64,000 nt of DNA from Streptomyces changanensis (lineage in GTDB: Bacteria; Actinomycetota; Actinomycetes; Streptomycetales; Streptomycetaceae): contig NZ_CP102332.1 of assembly GCF_024600715.1 (NCBI RefSeq), positions 5,022,001 through 5,086,000 on the forward strand. Reading direction: 5' to 3'. Numbering within the stretch: the stretch's first letter is position 1; every line of letters begins with the position of its first letter. Positions 63,054 through 64,000 of this stretch are shown here, piece by piece. The notes below the pieces were generated by a model, which did not search any database, was not told where the DNA came from, and was given only the letters and a program-made list of their open reading frames with translations. A program made the position numbers and the translations under genes.

Positions 63054-63088
63054 GTGTTTATCGTCAGGAAGACGACTATGATCGCGGC
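63054..63088 (+). promoter_or_regulatory. Promoter and operator-like repeat of the Nudix regulator
   Basis: TATGAT at 63077-63082 is a good -10, with six bases to the ATG. The overlapping imperfect inverted repeat TTATCGTC (63058-63065) / GACGACTA (63071-63078) has spacer AGGAA. There is no Shine-Dalgarno, implying a leaderless message and control by a protein that binds over the promoter, perhaps the gene product itself. Confidence 0.6.
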
Positions 63089-63859
63089 ATGCCCCCCTAC
63101 GACCCCTCGGCCTTCCCGCCCTTCGCCGTGACCGTCGACCTGGTCGTCCTCACCGTGCGCCGGCACGCGCTGTGCGCTCTGGTCGTCCGGCGTGGGGAGC
63201 CGCCGTTCCAGGGCCGCTGGGCGCTGCCCGGGGGGTTCGTACGGCCCGACGAGGATCTGGGCGCGGCCGCGGCGCGCGAGCTCGCCGAGGAGACCGGGCT
63301 GTGCGTGCACGACCCGGGCGACCCGACACCCGCTCCGGGCGCCGGTGCGCACCTGGAGCAGTTGGCGACGTACGGGGATCCCGAGCGCGACCCCCGCATG
63401 CGCGTGGTCAGCGTCGCCCACCTCGCCCTCGCGCCCGATCTGCCCGCACCCCGGCCGGGCGGTGACGCCAACAGCGTCCGCTGGGCGCCCGTGGAGGAAC
63501 TGCTCAGCCCCGAGACGGGCTTCGACCGCGGCGAGGAGCCGTCCGTCCCGCTCGCCTTCGACCACGGTCGCATCCTGGCGGACGGTGTGGAGCGCGCCCG
63601 GTCGAAGATCGAGTACTCCTCGCTCGCGACGGCCTTCTGCCCGCCCGAGTTCACCGTCGGCGAGTTGAGGCGCGTGTACGAGGCGGTGTGGGGGGTGGCC
63701 CTGGATCCGCGGAACTTCCACCGCAAGGTGACGGGAACGCCGGGCTTCCTCGTTCCGGCGGGAGGCACGACCACGCGCCAGGGCGGGCGTCCCGCGCAGC
63801 TGTTCCGCGCAGGTGGCGCGACCCTGCTCAACCCGCCGATGCTGCGTCCCGAGGTCTGA
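63089..63859 (+). CDS. Nudix hydrolase-winged helix protein (NrtR-like regulator)
   Basis: A 256-residue protein. The Nudix fold at ~10-150 has an intact box, GGFVRPDEDLGAAAARELAE then ETGL. The C-terminal ~80 residues (EFTVGELRRVYEAVWGVALD, NFHRKVTGTPGFL) form the winged-helix seen in NrtR-type repressors, which sense ADP-ribose and control NAD metabolism. Since the Nudix box is complete it may also hydrolyse a nucleotide. The regulated genes are not evident here; its own promoter has an inverted repeat. Confidence 0.88.
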   Translation: MPPYDPSAFPPFAVTVDLVVLTVRRHALCALVVRRGEPPFQGRWALPGGFVRPDEDLGAAAARELAEETGLCVHDPGDPTPAPGAGAHLEQLATYGDPERDPRMRVVSVAHLALAPDLPAPRPGGDANSVRWAPVEELLSPETGFDRGEEPSVPLAFDHGRILADGVERARSKIEYSSLATAFCPPEFTVGELRRVYEAVWGVALDPRNFHRKVTGTPGFLVPAGGTTTRQGGRPAQLFRAGGATLLNPPMLRPEV

Positions 63860-64000
63860 CGCGCCTGCGTGGCGGCGTCGGACGGTTGGGCACCCCGCAA
63901 CCGCCCGATGTGCGCGGAAAGTCCGAAATGCCGAGTTATTGTGCTGCGGTACCCACCCTGCCGCCGAGCGGTCTCACCTACCGCGAGAGAAACGATGCTC
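63860..64000. other. Right edge, non-coding, possible start of next gene
   Basis: 141 bases. An ATG at 63995 with GAGAGA six bases upstream may begin a plus-strand gene cut by the edge. Too little is present to judge. Confidence 0.3.

Overview
This window is a stretch of very GC-rich chromosome, by eye above 70% G+C with codons ending mostly in G or C. It reads as core chromosome of a Streptomyces or close relative. The gene set supports this: lhr-nei, DUF3046-recA-recX, the gluABCD glutamate importer, miaB, miaA, dapF, hflX, lexA, nrdR-nrdJ, rnhB and recQ, in the order expected for the recA-lexA-nrdRJ part of Streptomyces chromosomes. I see no rRNA, tRNA, CRISPR array, insertion sequence or prophage. 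The DNA looks chromosomal throughout, with no obvious low-GC island.

Layout. 1-5.6 kb: a partial Nei-type DNA glycosylase and the large helicase Lhr, both on the minus strand. 5.6-7.7 kb: an AraC-type regulator with the azlC-azlD branched-chain amino acid exporter pair. 7.8-10.7 kb: an alpha/alpha-toroid protein, DUF3046 and an AI-2E family permease. 10.7-13 kb: cytochrome bd oxidase (cydA, and an unusually short cydB). 13-15 kb: a NarL-type two-component system. 15.1-17.2 kb: SOS-controlled recA with recX. 17.4-19.3 kb: an FAD monooxygenase with an internal repeat-rich insert. 19.5-22.9 kb: gluABCD. 23-26.7 kb: an OmpR-type two-component system and an orphan TAXI binding protein. 26.9-33 kb: miaB, a LigB-like protein, an MT0933-type antitoxin with a small acidic partner, miaA, a small membrane protein and dapF. 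33.3-38.7 kb: a RelA/SpoT homologue, an M1 peptidase and hflX. 38.7-41.8 kb: a trypsin-like lipoprotein peptidase and a class III aminotransferase homologue without its catalytic lysine. 41.9-49.3 kb: a DinG/XPD-type helicase, lexA, nrdR and nrdJ. 49.5-54.2 kb: TerD, a DUF4937-like protein, a divergent TetR/ABC-F pair and an ADP-ribosylglycohydrolase. 54.5-60.8 kb: rnhB, two poorly characterised genes, a RecQ helicase fused to a phosphoribosyltransferase-like domain, and DUF4192. 60.9-64 kb: a glycogen-debranching-type enzyme and a Nudix-winged-helix regulator.

How the genes work together. DNA repair and dNTP supply dominate: Nei, Lhr, RecA, RecX, LexA, DinG-like helicase, NrdR/NrdJ, RNase HII and RecQ. 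LexA-type boxes are visible at both recA and lexA. Two NrdR-type boxes 31 bp apart precede nrdR-nrdJ. DnaA-type boxes lie between recQ and the DUF4192 gene and flank the recA promoter.

No wholly new multi-gene system could be proved from sequence alone. The best candidates are the RecQ-phosphoribosyltransferase fusion with its opposed DnaA boxes and odd neighbours, the aminotransferase pseudoenzyme, the antitoxin-acidic protein pair, and the TetR/ABC-F module with a palindromic intergenic region. All assignments come from reading translated sequence and motifs; no database search was run.
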